A DNA stretch of 63,737 nt, from positions 1-63,737 of the forward strand of contig JBNGIS010035509.1 in the NCBI GenBank assembly GCA_049999725.1, read 5' to 3'. Made by a program: the position numbers and the translations under genes. Below the pieces are notes generated by a model, which saw nothing but the letters and a program-made list of their open reading frames with translations, ran no database searches and was not told the DNA's origin. Below are positions 11,701-21,578 of the stretch, piece by piece (positions within the stretch are counted from its first letter, which is position 1; each line of letters starts with the position of its first letter). This DNA comes from Haplomitrium mnioides (lineage: Eukaryota; Marchantiophyta; Haplomitriopsida; Calobryales).

Positions 11701-12656
11701 AGATGGTATTTGTCAACTTAAGTGCATACTTGAAGCGGATAGAGAAATTTTAAGTTCAATGTTGATTCTTCTCAAGGCATATTTTAAAATCAAATGATCT
11801 CAAAAGGAAGAAAGAGAAAGTGGTCTTTGTAATAAATGACAACATAAGTGAGAACTGTTACAAGTTTTCTACAAATTCTAACATTCAATGGTGGAATGAC
11901 TTTTTCCTTGCCCAACAAGAGATTGTAACTTACATCCTTGAAAGAAAAAGACAATGACTCAAAGTAGAATTCACCTTTCCACCTTTACAACTGGAAAATA
12001 CTTGTAATCATTCTCAAAATGTTTGTCTAGGTTCTCAATTTGATGCTCAATAGATAGAGGAAGATGTTTTAGTAGAACATATACTTTCTACACGTTGAGC
12101 AATCTGTGATGGAGCACTTAGACCGCAAGAAAAGATCGTTTCATATAACACCAAAAATGGGTATAAATTTGGCAACCTACATGATGTGAAAGCCAAAATG
12201 TCTTTTTTTTGTGTTGTTGCATCACTCGATCCAAAAAGCTGATTATTTTGGATTGCAAAAGTTCTCAAAAATTTGTTATTTCATGAGGAAGAATCTCCCA
12301 ACCCAAAGCAAGTACGTGTTCAATGGTTTTCTTGTGAGGCTGAGGATGGATCATTTGCACAATACTTTCTAGAAAAAATAGCAGCAACAAAAGGGAAATG
12401 CAAATCCAAGTTACATATTGATGTAACACAATTCATGATTTTATCTTTTGATTTTCTTGTAACTCAAAAAAACCAATTGAGGAAAACCACTCTAGCTACC
12501 ATTAAGTCAAATCTATTTGAGTATGAAAGACAAAAACCGATCAATCCTCATATGTTTGAAAGAGATTCAATCAATTTTTTTAACACTAAGGCAGACTATG
12601 TTAATCTTGATGAATCTTTTGAAGCTAAATCGGAAGAAGTCTATACGAGTGACTAA
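8790..12656 (+). pseudogene. DUF7869-like, DDE-transposase-like gene, decayed
   Basis: Best-preserved piece: 10,912-11,604 (230 residues). It holds MDGIDQKK (residues 47-54), LYLQLDKMTQENKN (124-137) and VGFLIVGYTHDHINQMFS (158-175). These match, from memory of the family, the triad IIDGxDQ, QLDNCTRENKN and GFLxVGHTHEDIDQxFS of proteins carrying the DUF7869 domain, thought to be an RNase H/DDE fold. Upstream in broken frames lie a zinc-ligand-like stretch (about 9525-9640), a CRRAFKLI-like helix (about 9700) and YWRTHFPNVKIPKYNRFDVC (10,003-10,060). The C-terminal piece is 12,273-12,656 (127 residues). Key changes from the family are QLDN to QLDK, GHTH to GYTH and DIDQ to HINQ, besides many stops, so it is inactive. 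No terminal repeats were located, so its mobility is inferred. Confidence 0.6.
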
Positions 12657-13139
12657 AGTCATTTAGGAACCTCATTTTTATTGTGTACCTACAATTTATA
12701 TAGTAATTTCAATTTATTACTTTATAAAGTACCTGAGAATGTTATTAAGAAATTTCTTCAATTTATATGTTACGTTGAACTTTTTAGTGTAAAACATTCC
12801 AAGTTCATTTTTATATTCTATGAATGAAACTTAAACATTTGAATATAGTTTTCATTTGGTTTGTGAACATTTTGTAATCCAAAATATAGCTATATTCTTT
12901 CATTTTTTATTGTTTTCTAGAAGAGTTTATTGTTTTGGTATCGGTAAAGTGTTTGCCTAAATTGACTATTTAATCTTTTGCTTGCAAGTTCTTTGATGTA
13001 AAACTTGAAATGTTTAGCATGCTTTGACTCTGATGTAGAGTTTTGTACCCCTTTTACTTTTAATTTTTGATTCAGAAAACATAATCTTAAACACACTTAG
13101 AGTTTGTTGTGAAAAATATACCCTTAAGCGCATCTAGAC
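12657..13139. other. No recognisable gene
   Basis: AT-rich sequence directly after the last frame of the transposase-like pseudogene. It could be its 3' untranslated end, but no polyadenylation signal can be assigned. Confidence 0.4.
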
Positions 13140-13410
13140 TAAGATCTAGAAGTCTGAACCCTATGCATGCATAGACCTTGATGCGCAAGTCAAAACCTCA
13201 TGTGCGAAAAGACTATAGTGTGGAACTTAAAACCTAGTTTCAACATAGTGTTGTTAACGAGTGCTCCAATGCGAGCTCAGATTCCTATGTGCGCATGGAC
13301 TTTGGTTTAGAGTGTTCAGATGTTGAGCTTGGATTCCTATGTGTGCATAGACTTTGGTGTGGAAGTCCAAGCCGTACATACGTACTAACTCTAATATACA
13401 ACCTTTAACC
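13140..13410. repeat. Degenerate repeats with CTATGYGYGCATAG core
   Basis: At least four variants are seen: CCTATGCATGCATAGACCTT (13,162), CTCATGTGCGAAAAGACTAT, TTCCTATGTGCGCATGGACT and TTCCTATGTGTGCATAGACT. The last two sit in 50-70-bp units that both begin GAGCT and continue with ACTTTGG. The core is the same dyad theme as in the 8.6-kb minisatellite on the other side of the transposase-like pseudogene. Confidence 0.55.
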
Positions 13411-14440
13411 TTCTACCATATAGAGCTTAGATTCTACACTGCTCAAAGACTCTCTTGTAGAACTCAAAACCTTTTGTTTGGTAGACTTTGGTCAAAAACT
13501 TGGAGATGTTGCTTGTTTACACTCTTAAGTAAACCTCTAAAGCCACTAGCCTTTTTGATTATGAACTATAACTTATTTGCATGTAAGATTCTCTGAATTA
13601 TAAAAGAGTTTTAATTGCAAAGACCTTCTAAAATATGCCAATTTAAACCTTAGCGCGCATGGATTTTCAACTACAAAAGAAAGCTTTTTTCTTGCTTTAA
13701 CTTGAAAATAGAGCTCCAAAATCCATGCAATGTTTTGTTTTGTTGGTTATTATGCCTCATGATTCCAAACTCATTCCCTTGACTTCTAGTCCATTTGGGT
13801 TTCTTCCTCACGTTTTCTTTTTTTTCAAAAAATATGTTTTTAAAAGCACTATGTCTATCTGTGTTAGATCTGCGCATGGCATAGGGGGAGCCCTGCTCTT
13901 AGGCAGGTTGAAGTTTATGTCTTAACTTGCTAGTTAATGGCTTATAAGACACACTAGTACTCCTACAATGTATATGAGAGAGCAAGGTTGGTTTGGTTCA
14001 GCTTCACTGGAATCAGTCTAGTCAGCCTCCACACTTGAAGGAGTCTCGCTGCTTGGGCTAACTAGAGAGATGTCTCAGTCGTGGTGGTAGTAACGTCCAC
14101 TAGAACTCGAGTGGTAGTGAGGGTGCTTTCTTTTCCCTCAAGATCAGGGTAGGACCTGCAAACAACTTGTGGCTATGGCTTGTCTTTGTGTGCAGATCTG
14201 AATTTAGGTTCAGGGTTGAATGCCAATAACAAAAAAACAAATAAAATAGAAGTGTTTGAGTTAAGTTGTGTTGTAAAATTGACAATGCAGAAATACTCAA
14301 GGCATATGCAATACGATATCCCAGTGAAGATAAATATGCAAAATGATAACTTTAATAAATACAAGTATAACTTTGGGCCAATACAAAATATGGTTTGTAT
14401 GTTCAACTCACAACTAGAATTACTACTTCTAAATTATCCC
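13411..14440. other. No recognisable gene
   Basis: Short frames on both strands (13,671-13,877 minus, 13,725-13,925 plus, 14,100-14,446 both) overlap each other and show no motif. From about 13,880 the base composition becomes less AT-rich, which may mark a boundary between two insertions. Confidence 0.4.
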
Positions 14441-15701
14441 CTCTAAGAGAAGTCCAAACACTCACACACCTTATCACAACGAACAATACATCACATAATA
14501 CTTCTCTTTAAGATCCATACATAAAGACTCAACATGAATAGGTTTTAATTGATACTCACATGTAACATACCTCATATAAAACACATAACACAAATTTTTT
14601 TAAGTGTTATCTTATACCTTTGCCACCCGCCACTGGAATTGTAACACTACACATACACAACACATAAGTTAGGACAAGTACAAGAAGTTAGCGCACAAAA
14701 GAGACTTCAAGCTCACAAGGTAAGAGATGCCTAACAAGGCACTCTCCCTTCTTTATATACTCAATAGAAAGCAACTTGCTTACATAGGTGGAAGAACCCG
14801 ATTGGTTCTTTATCTCTCCTCCTCTCATTGGACCCCCCTTTTCTATCTCTCTCTCATTGGACCACCTTCTACTTTAGTTCTGCATCCGCCACGTGTCCTT
14901 ATCTTTAGAACCTTCCATTACTCTTTAATTCTGCACTTGCCACGTGTCCTTATCCTCTTAAGATGTTCTTCTTGTTTCACTTTAATTCGTTGACTTTCCC
15001 TCCTTTTGCCACGTGTCACTCTCTCTTAAATAACCACCGCTTGTTCGTACTCTAACTTAGCAATGACTTTCTAGACATAGTTGTGTCTATATTTTTCTCT
15101 AGTTTTAGTCTTTGCTTCCTAAAGTTGGTGTCCGTTACAGGAATCCACCTTGGGAGTATGTTTCATCATCTTGAGTCCGCTGGTACGCATGTACAATCTT
15201 CCTTAGTGCACATTCACAGCTATATCCCTATCTTTCTTTCACCTTTTGGGTTAGCAATCAATTTTCTTAATCCACTCCAACATTACATTCTCTTTCTCAC
15301 TTTCTCCTATAGCTTAATTCAATTGAATCTTCCAACCCTTGTGAATTCTCTGACCTCCTTGTTCACTCTGATTTCTCCAGCTATCTTTCGTTCCCTTTCA
15401 ATAATCACACACACCTTTCTACACTTCCTACTTTTCACTACATCGCAACTTCGAGTAAACACAAACTCGTATACCCAATTCTTCCTTCACTACCTAACCC
15501 CATCATATAGCTTCATTTGTCAACCTTCTATCCTCCTTCACTAATTTCCTTCTACATAGAACATCTACCTTTCTCCATACTCCTCCACCCTTCTATCTTA
15601 CTTCATATACCTCCAGTTTTCCACTCCAAACTCCAATCAACTCCCTTTTCTTAACACTACTTGGGGCTTCTACTCTCTTTGTACTTCTCTTACCAACACA
15701 T
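14441..15701. other. Possible LTR or promoter-like region with G-box repeats
   Basis: Contains a TATA-like CTTTATATACTC (about 14,752), two copies of CTCTCATTGGACC (about 14,823-14,862) and three copies of GCCACGTGTC. A long pyrimidine-rich stretch follows (15,100-15,660), on which a 153-residue plus frame (15,083-15,544) is open, but it is low complexity and without a motif. No partner LTR was found, so the nature of the block is open. Confidence 0.35.
14888..15017. promoter_or_regulatory. Three G-box motifs (GCCACGTGTC)
   Basis: Exact decamers at 14,888-14,897, 14,939-14,948 and 15,008-15,017. The first two are also followed by CTTATC and preceded by related ATTCTGCA/TTCTGCAT sequence, so they are parts of a roughly 51-bp repeat. 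CACGTG is the core bound by plant bZIP and bHLH factors, and ACGTGTC fits an abscisic-acid response element. No transcript can be assigned, so regulatory use is inference. Confidence 0.45.
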
Positions 15702-15709
15702 TAACTTGC
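15702..15709. repeat. 8-bp target duplication TAACTTGC, left
   Basis: Identical to 16,986-16,993 just outside the opposite end of the inverted-repeat element. Confidence 0.85.
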
Positions 15710-15828
15710 GAGTCCCTTTATCTAGCTCGCAGTTTTTCGTTACATAGCCCGCACCCTATTTTATTATATTATTATTATCCCACGTTTCAGAACGCGACAA
15801 TGGTGGTGCAAAGGTCGCGCAACACCTT
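15710..15828 (+). repeat. Left terminal inverted repeat
   Basis: Pairs with 16,875-16,985. Differences by eye are scattered substitutions and one larger length difference near the inner end (GACAATGGTGGTG against CACA), ahead of the shared AAAGGTCGCGCAA. Confidence 0.8.
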
Positions 15829-15854
15829 CTCTACAAGTGCACAATTGATTCAAG

Positions 15855-16055
15855 AAGAATTCACTAGTTGAGGAGAAGTTAAAGAGGAGAATTTCAGGTG
15901 AGAAATCAGAAGGGAAAGAGGACATAAGAAATCGAAGAGTAGAGGAGAAGAATTCAGAGAGGAGAAGAAGAATTCAACGAGTAGGAGGAAGAATTCAGAA
16001 TTCAGCAGGAGTAGAATTTCAAGAAAAGAGTTCAGGAGAAGAATTACAGGAATTC
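15855..16055. repeat. Purine-rich GAGGAGAAGAATTCA repeats inside the TIR element
   Basis: A strand-asymmetric purine run in which variants of GAGGAGAAGAATTCAG recur six or more times with irregular spacing. It lies just inside the left arm. Its origin is unknown. Confidence 0.6.
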
Positions 16056-16874
16056 ACACTGTACCTTGCCGGTGAATGAAGTCAACATAAGTTTGAAATG
16101 GAACAACCTCCATTTTCAACCATAGCGTAAAAACTTCAAGCTTACATGCACCCGTTAAGAATTGCACGCTGAGAGGTCAAACTGTTCCATGCACCATCAG
16201 AATCAAAGCCTTGTGATTTCTCTCTTGAGGACTTTTCCCTTGGCTTACCTACTTTCTTGAGATCTATCAATTCACCGCTTGATTTTCAATCCATCACAAT
16301 ATTCTAGACTGCCAACAATCTCGATCTCGGATCAGTTTGCCAAAATAACTGAATCTACAGAGTGATTCTAGATGTACAATCCAGACACTGGACTCTATGG
16401 ATCGATATAGCACATCGTGTGCTTTGTACTAGAATGGGTACTCCGACGTAGATTGTGGACTTGAAAAATTTGTGGATCCTGAGCATCACCAAAAAGAGTT
16501 TGAGAAAGCTCAAAAGGGTTTTTTGAGTGGGGATTGGGGGAGTTGGTCAAACTCAGAATTTCTGATGAAGTTTTCGATGAGGCCTTTGAAGTGGAAATAA
16601 GAGTTTTTTTGTCGTTGCCTGCAGAAGAGCCTTGGCCAAGTCGTTTGTTGACATTCCGAACCCGAACCATATTGCCCTGTATCAACCAAGATACAAAGAG
16701 CTATGAATGGTATCATAGTACAAAAGGAGCATTTCCACTTTGAACGCTTGAGAAAGTATGGAGTGGCTCTCAAAGCCAACCCAAATGCGTAGATCTTGAA
16801 TGTTTGTTTGGCCCAAGAATTCTGAGAATTATAGGTGAATTTTCTTGCATCGGATTGGCACTCTTCATTTTTGT

Positions 16875-16985
16875 AAATCAGTATTGCGCGACCTTTTGTG
16901 GCATTATGAAAAGTGGGATATAATAATATAATAAAATAAGGTGCTAGCTATGAAACTGGAAACTGCCCGCTAGGTAAAGGGACTC
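16875..16985 (-). repeat. Right terminal inverted repeat
   Basis: Reverse complement of the left arm. The outermost eleven bases, GAGTCCCTTTA, are identical in both arms. Confidence 0.8.
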
Positions 16986-16993
16986 TAACTTGC
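16986..16993. repeat. 8-bp target duplication TAACTTGC, right
   Basis: Identical to 15,702-15,709. Confidence 0.85.
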
Positions 16994-18429
16994 CTTGAAC
17001 TCACACCAACTCATGATTCCCTCCAATTAATTTCCTCTTCTCAAATTTAGACTGTAGTGGCTCTGACTAGAGGAATGCAGAGTGTATTTCTTTTTGTTTG
17101 ACCCCACTGTACTAAAGACACCTGGCGGCCTAGATGGCCGTTAAGTTCCTACCTCGTCACTGCGTTCTCTCAACCGATTTCAAATTTTCTCTCGATGTCT
17201 CCTCAGAGCTATCCTCCCTCTCTGCGGTCACCGCTGTTGTAGCGCAGCCCAACATTCCTTCAGCCAGTTTTGAGAGAGTTCCCGGCTAGTCGCAAGCAGA
17301 GTTGTATGCGATCGAGTTGACGCATGGAAGGATTCCGTCGCTATCCCAGCACTCTACCGAATTGTTCACAAGGTGAACATCTCCTCCACTAGCTGATAAG
17401 AGTGGCAGCCTGTAGTACTTCAGCAATCAACCTTCGTAGTGGCCTCTTCGTGGCTATCAATCACTTAATCTCTATTTCCCCTTTGAGTTTTCCATTGCTG
17501 CTGTGTCGGAGCTCACAAGTCACACTCCATTCCCACCTTCGAGGCGTAATTTCAGCTAAGGCTGAGATCTGCAACGATTTGCCAGGGTCAGTTTATTTTC
17601 TAAGAGTGCATTAAGGCAATGGTTGGGGAACAGGCAGAGACGCAGAGGGGTTGTAGCAGCATCCCCAATCTTCAATTTGATGGGCTTCTGTTTCCTTGGT
17701 GTGCAGCCTGAATTATAACACTCGATGCAGCAACAAACCACCCAAGAGGTGAGCCACAAAGAGTTTCTTTCTTTTCTGACATCCAGTGATTGTCTCCCTT
17801 TGTTCACTCAAATTCTTTCGTGCGTCTAAATGGAACGTGAACCTCACAAAGTTTTGATTGCATTGAAAAACAATTTCTAGGAGATCTCCTCTAGCACAAC
17901 ATTCACCAAATCTCTTTTTTCTTCTTTGCCGCTACAGAACCTCAGTCGATTCAAAAGGAAAGAAGGCTGCAACTCTGCATGGTCAATCCGCAATTCCTGT
18001 ACCGGAAGATTTGTGATGCAGGGATGTCAACATCCAATTCAATATCCTGGTCTCCAGATATGCGCGATCTCCCTCTTGTTCCCTTTGAATGTCTGCCACA
18101 GTCTCATAATTTCTCTATTTCCTCCATGCCTTTAGTAATTTTTTGAAACATCCACGTGGCAGCACTTATGAGTTTTGAAGCTATGATTGATGGCCAGAAT
18201 GCGATCACACTCCCTCTATTTCTCCCCTTTTTGTTCTGTCTCTGGACTTTAGCATTGGACGTTCATCCTCCTTATTACAATCTCCCTCCTCTGTGTCTCC
18301 TTCTTCCTCTCTATCAAGCACAACCTCAAAGTTGGTCATTCCAGGGGTGATTGGGTAGCCGATTCAAGAATGGACATGACAGAGTACACCAACCAACTCG
18401 TCCTCTGCTTTTGATTCACGCTTTCCTCT
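16994..18429. other. No recognisable gene
   Basis: Moderately GC-rich, with several short frames (17,402-17,614 plus, 17,556-17,807 minus, 17,926-18,135 plus) and no motif I recognise. The minus strand from 18,340 to 18,180 reads a charged open stretch, but it does not continue the FBPase homology to its right. It may be host sequence surrounding the FBPase pseudogene. Confidence 0.4.
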
Positions 18430-18975
18430 TTACAGCGGCGACCACCATCTCCCTACCATGCTGCAACACATTGTCAAATGTTCCTGTTGCTCTTTCTTGA
18501 GCATGTAGATTTCAAAGCCATTCCAGTTGAAACACTCCAAACGCTGTTGGAGGAGCCATCGAGTGGATCAAACACCACACCATATCTGCCTCTTTTTCTT
18601 TCTTCCACAAAAATTGGTTCTTCTTCTTGTTCTGAACCAAGGACATCTGTCTGCCCACTGCCTGTGAGTGCTTTAATGAACACTTCATTTGAAAGATCAT
18701 CTAGTTTCTCTTGCTCTTCATTGTCTCTCCTACTAGATCTGCCAATTTTGCCAATCTTGCCTTCACACATCTGGTTGCGGGTTCTGTTCATCAGCATAAT
18801 CAATTTGGTTTTGTCTTTCATTCATATTGACAGCTGAGCGAGTAGAATTTCAGCCTAGACCAATATCGCTGAGAAGAATCGTGAGATCTCCCCAAACTTC
18901 CGGATATTTGCTCTGCTCATTGAGAACAAATCTGGTCACTTTGATCATACACTAAACACGTGATGCATGATCCAT
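18430..18975 (-). pseudogene. Cytosolic fructose-1,6-bisphosphatase pseudogene, N-terminal third
   Basis: Begins at ATG 18,975 with MDHASR, then TRFVLNEQSKYPE and GDLTILLSDIGLG, KLDDLSNEVFIKALTGSG (near 18,700), RGRYGVVFDPLDGSSN (near 18,580; the metal-binding DPLDGSS motif) and, after frameshifts, VLQHGREMVVAA (near 18,450). The order and spacing match plant cytosolic FBPase, which releases phosphate from fructose-1,6-bisphosphate in sucrose synthesis. About 180 codons run without an intron although plant FBPase genes are intron-rich, so it looks like a retrocopy. In-frame stops (after MDHASRV, and in place of Cys after GLG), frameshifts and loss of the C-terminal half make it non-functional. 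No poly(A) tail was found because that end is missing. Confidence 0.85.
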
Positions 18976-19139
18976 TGTTGCCCAAAAATATTCAAGGAGC
19001 TTTTTGTACTACTGATTCTACACTCATCTACAAGTTCTTTCAACTCCTGTCCACAACTTCCATTCCTTCTCTTTGACTTTTTTCCTTACATGGCTTTGAC
19101 CATATCACATTGAATCACATCATTTCTTTTCTTTTGCTC

Positions 19140-19760
19140 ACATTGTTGTTTAAAAATTTTCTCATGAGTTTGCAATAGACTCTTTACTTCAAAGAAGAAT
19201 CGCTATAGTTCAAATCAAATCCATGTTCAGACAATCGTGCTATTCTTCCCTTCACAATTAAATAAATGCTTTGTTTTCTCTTGCAACCTCCTTCATGAAT
19301 ACCCTAAACCCTAAACTACAAGTTCATTCAACTCTTGTCTTCCTCCCTCCATATTTGGCAACCAAAACCAAGCTTTTTCCTAGATGGCGGCAGCTTTTTC
19401 CTAGATGGCGGCACTCTAGCATCTCTGAGCAAAAACTCATTTTCCACATGTGGGGTCGTAACAAGGAGAGAGAGAGGGGAGGGAAAAATGAGTGCCTTCC
19501 AATTTTTGTTCCAAGAAACCCTAACCATAGCACAGGAAAGGAAAATTTTCCTTTAATCATAGTCGCTGACATAAATCCCTTTATCTCGCCATCCTTCCAA
19601 TCTTGATTTTGCCTTTGGTTGGTAGCTTAGGCTTAACGGTTAGTTTAATGTTAGGTACTAAATCTTAGGTTTTCACTAAAACCAAACAAATTTTCACAAT
19701 TCAACTTGTACATACTTACCCATACAAATACACGTACACACATAAGCACACTCAAGCACG
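19140..19760 (+). repeat. Dispersed repeat R, copy A
   Basis: Shares long similarity on the same strand with 50,395-50,990. Matching landmarks are AATAAATGCTTTGTTTTCT, TTTTCCACATG, AAAAATGAG, AAACCCTAACCATAGC, CTTTGGTTGGTA and AAACAAATTTTCACAA. Similarity by eye is moderate. The content is non-coding. It could be the LTR or body of an unrecognised element. Confidence 0.7.
19371..19412. repeat. 21-bp perfect tandem duplication
   Basis: AGCTTTTTCCTAGATGGCGGC occurs twice in a row (19,371-19,391 and 19,392-19,412) in copy A of the dispersed repeat. Copy B at 50.6 kb lacks it. This is a recent local duplication. Confidence 0.85.
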
Positions 19761-20303
19761 TACTCAAAGGACTTTTTGTGGGAAGCTCTTTACTTTTTTT
19801 TTTCTCTAAATTGTTGCTTCTTCGTCTTGGTTGTCCGAGCTACTACTGTTGTTTGGTCTTGGTTTTATACTTGAATTTTAAGAAATAAAACATTGTTTCT
19901 ACAATTGAATCTCTAAATCCCAAAGAAATCGCTATTAATCTCAATCTTAATGTCTTTGAATCTAATTCCTATTTGTTGGGATGGTGTTCACTGGTCATTG
20001 CTGTTGCCTTCAGTATCCTTGTTGTCTCCATTTTTTGCGTTTCTTTTCTCCTTTGTATGCATCTTGACTTCCCATCATGGACTCTAACTATGTGCGTATA
20101 GAGCTTGTACAATCAAACTTATTTCAAAGTGTTGAAAAAAGCATGAAATAGACAATCAACATATAGACCCAATAGCTCATAGTGTGTGTGATGAAATATC
20201 TTCTTCTCTCTACTCTCTTCTGAATCTTATATATCACAATCATATTAATGAATAGTATAACATCATGTAATCTTAGTATTATATTACTCTATATATCTTA
20301 ACA
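19761..20303 (-). mobile_element. Possible 3' LTR remnant of copia C2
   Basis: On the minus strand, TGTTAAGATATATAGAG starts at 20,303 directly after the polypurine tract, the place and form expected for the start of a copia 3' LTR. The other end is not defined, because no convincing matching LTR is left on the gag side (25.64-26.1 kb). Only the right boundary is supported. Confidence 0.45.
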
Positions 20304-20316
20304 CTCCCTCTTGGTT
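20304..20316 (-). other. Copia C2 polypurine tract
   Basis: Minus strand reads AACCAAGAGGGAG followed at once by TGTTAAG, a polypurine tract joined to an LTR start. This is where plus-strand DNA synthesis begins during reverse transcription. Confidence 0.75.
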
Positions 20317-20900
20317 ATAACATGGGGAATATTATAAACAATTGTAACATAGATATAAAGATGATGATGAGGAAAATAACTCCAACAATAAAATCCAGAT
20401 AAAGAGATAATGATGTTGCCTCATTAAAACCCTCTCATACTTCTTCGAGGTAAAGAGTACAACCATTACTATTCATGGATTATAGAACAAGAAATATAAA
20501 GTATCTTGATAGAAAAAGATAAATAATATGGCTATAGGCCATAATAAGCATAAAAGCGTATAATCATGAGACAAAAGATGAAAAGAAAATATAGATCAAA
20601 GGAAAAAATATAATAAGCTACTAGAATAAAATATATGATCGTCAAAGGAATGAAAAATATAAAGAATATTGAATATGTTAATAAAGATCATAATAAACTG
20701 GATAGTTGACGTAGTCTAATAAGATCACAATATCTTTGATGTAGTGCAGGAGGTAAAGCCTTCGTAAAAAAATCTGCCATATTATCCTTCCCGCCGATCA
20801 TCTACACTGATGTGGTTTCATCTTGTTGCTCATGTGTAAAAAAGAACTTGGATGCAATATGCTTAATACGATCTACTCTGATAAATCCTTGTGAAATCTG

Positions 20901-21575
20901 CTACACACATGCCAGATTATCCTCATAGAGAATAGTAGGGTCACATAGACAAGGTAAACCACAAGAAACATTAACATTATCAATCATCCTACGTAAATAT
21001 ATGCATTCACTACTAGCTTCATATAGAGCTATTATCTTTGCATGGTTGGAAGATGTGCAAGTCAAAGTTTTCTTAGTACTCTTCCATGATATGGCTATAG
21101 AGCCATATAGGAATACATATCCGGTTTGGGATTTAACATAATCAGGATCCGAAAGGTATCCTGCATCCACATAATCGGTTAGGATTTGATCACTATGTTT
21201 CGGGAAAAAAAGTCCCATGCCAGTGGTTCCTTGTAAATATCTGAATACTCTCTTGATACCATTCCAATGCCTGATAGTAGGTTGTGAACTATGTTTGGCA
21301 AGCAGGTTCACAACAAAGGAAATATCTGGTCGAGTTTAATTTGCCAAGAACATAAGAGCTCCTATAGCGGAGAGATATGGTATCTTAGATCCTAGGATAG
21401 GCTCTATGTCTTTCCTTTTATAGAATAAATCTTTGTCTTTATCCAGTGTTCTAGTCTCCATAAGAGATGTTACCGGATGAGATTTATCCATATTGAATTG
21501 TTTTAGGACTTTCTTAGTATAAATACTCTTATGGACTAATATGCCATCGTCAAGGTACTCAAGTTGTAGTCCCAA
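20901..21575 (-). pseudogene. Copia C2 RNase H
   Basis: Two pieces, 21,336-21,575 and 20,901-21,311. Landmarks are MDKSHPVTSLMETR, YLSAIGALMFLAN, IKRVFRYLQGTTGMGLF, DAGYLSDPDYVKSQTGYVF and ISWKSTKKTLTCTSSNHAK. These are the copia RT thumb, linker and RNase H. In the usual ADWAGD motif, DYVDAGYLSD keeps Asp. The Glu of the usual SSxEAEY motif is altered (SSNHAKI), so activity is unlikely. Confidence 0.85.
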
Positions 21576-21578
21576 GTA

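Larger units (their letters stand above)
15710..16985. mobile_element. Terminal-inverted-repeat DNA element, non-autonomous
   Basis: The two ends are inverted copies about 110 bp long. The left arm starts GAGTCCCTTTATCTAGC (15,710) and the right arm, read inward on the other strand from 16,985, starts GAGTCCCTTTACCTAGC. Both continue through TATTTTATTATATTATTAT and CCCAC to AAAGGTCGCGCAA. An exact 8-bp duplication TAACTTGC flanks the element. Long arms with an 8-bp duplication suit a Mutator-like element (8-11 bp); hAT shares the 8 bp but usually has short arms. No transposase is visible inside, so it would need help in trans. Confidence 0.85.

Noticed and set aside
15083-15544. 153-residue open frame on the plus strand
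   Set aside because: The region is pyrimidine-rich, giving a Phe/Leu/Ser-rich translation with no motif. Openness follows from composition.
18478-18837. 119-residue plus-strand frame
   Set aside because: It lies antisense to the FBPase pseudogene, whose minus-strand reading has clear homology.
19298-19316. Telomere-like CCCTAAACCCTAAA
   Set aside because: Only two units inside a dispersed repeat; no array, so not evidence for an interstitial telomere.
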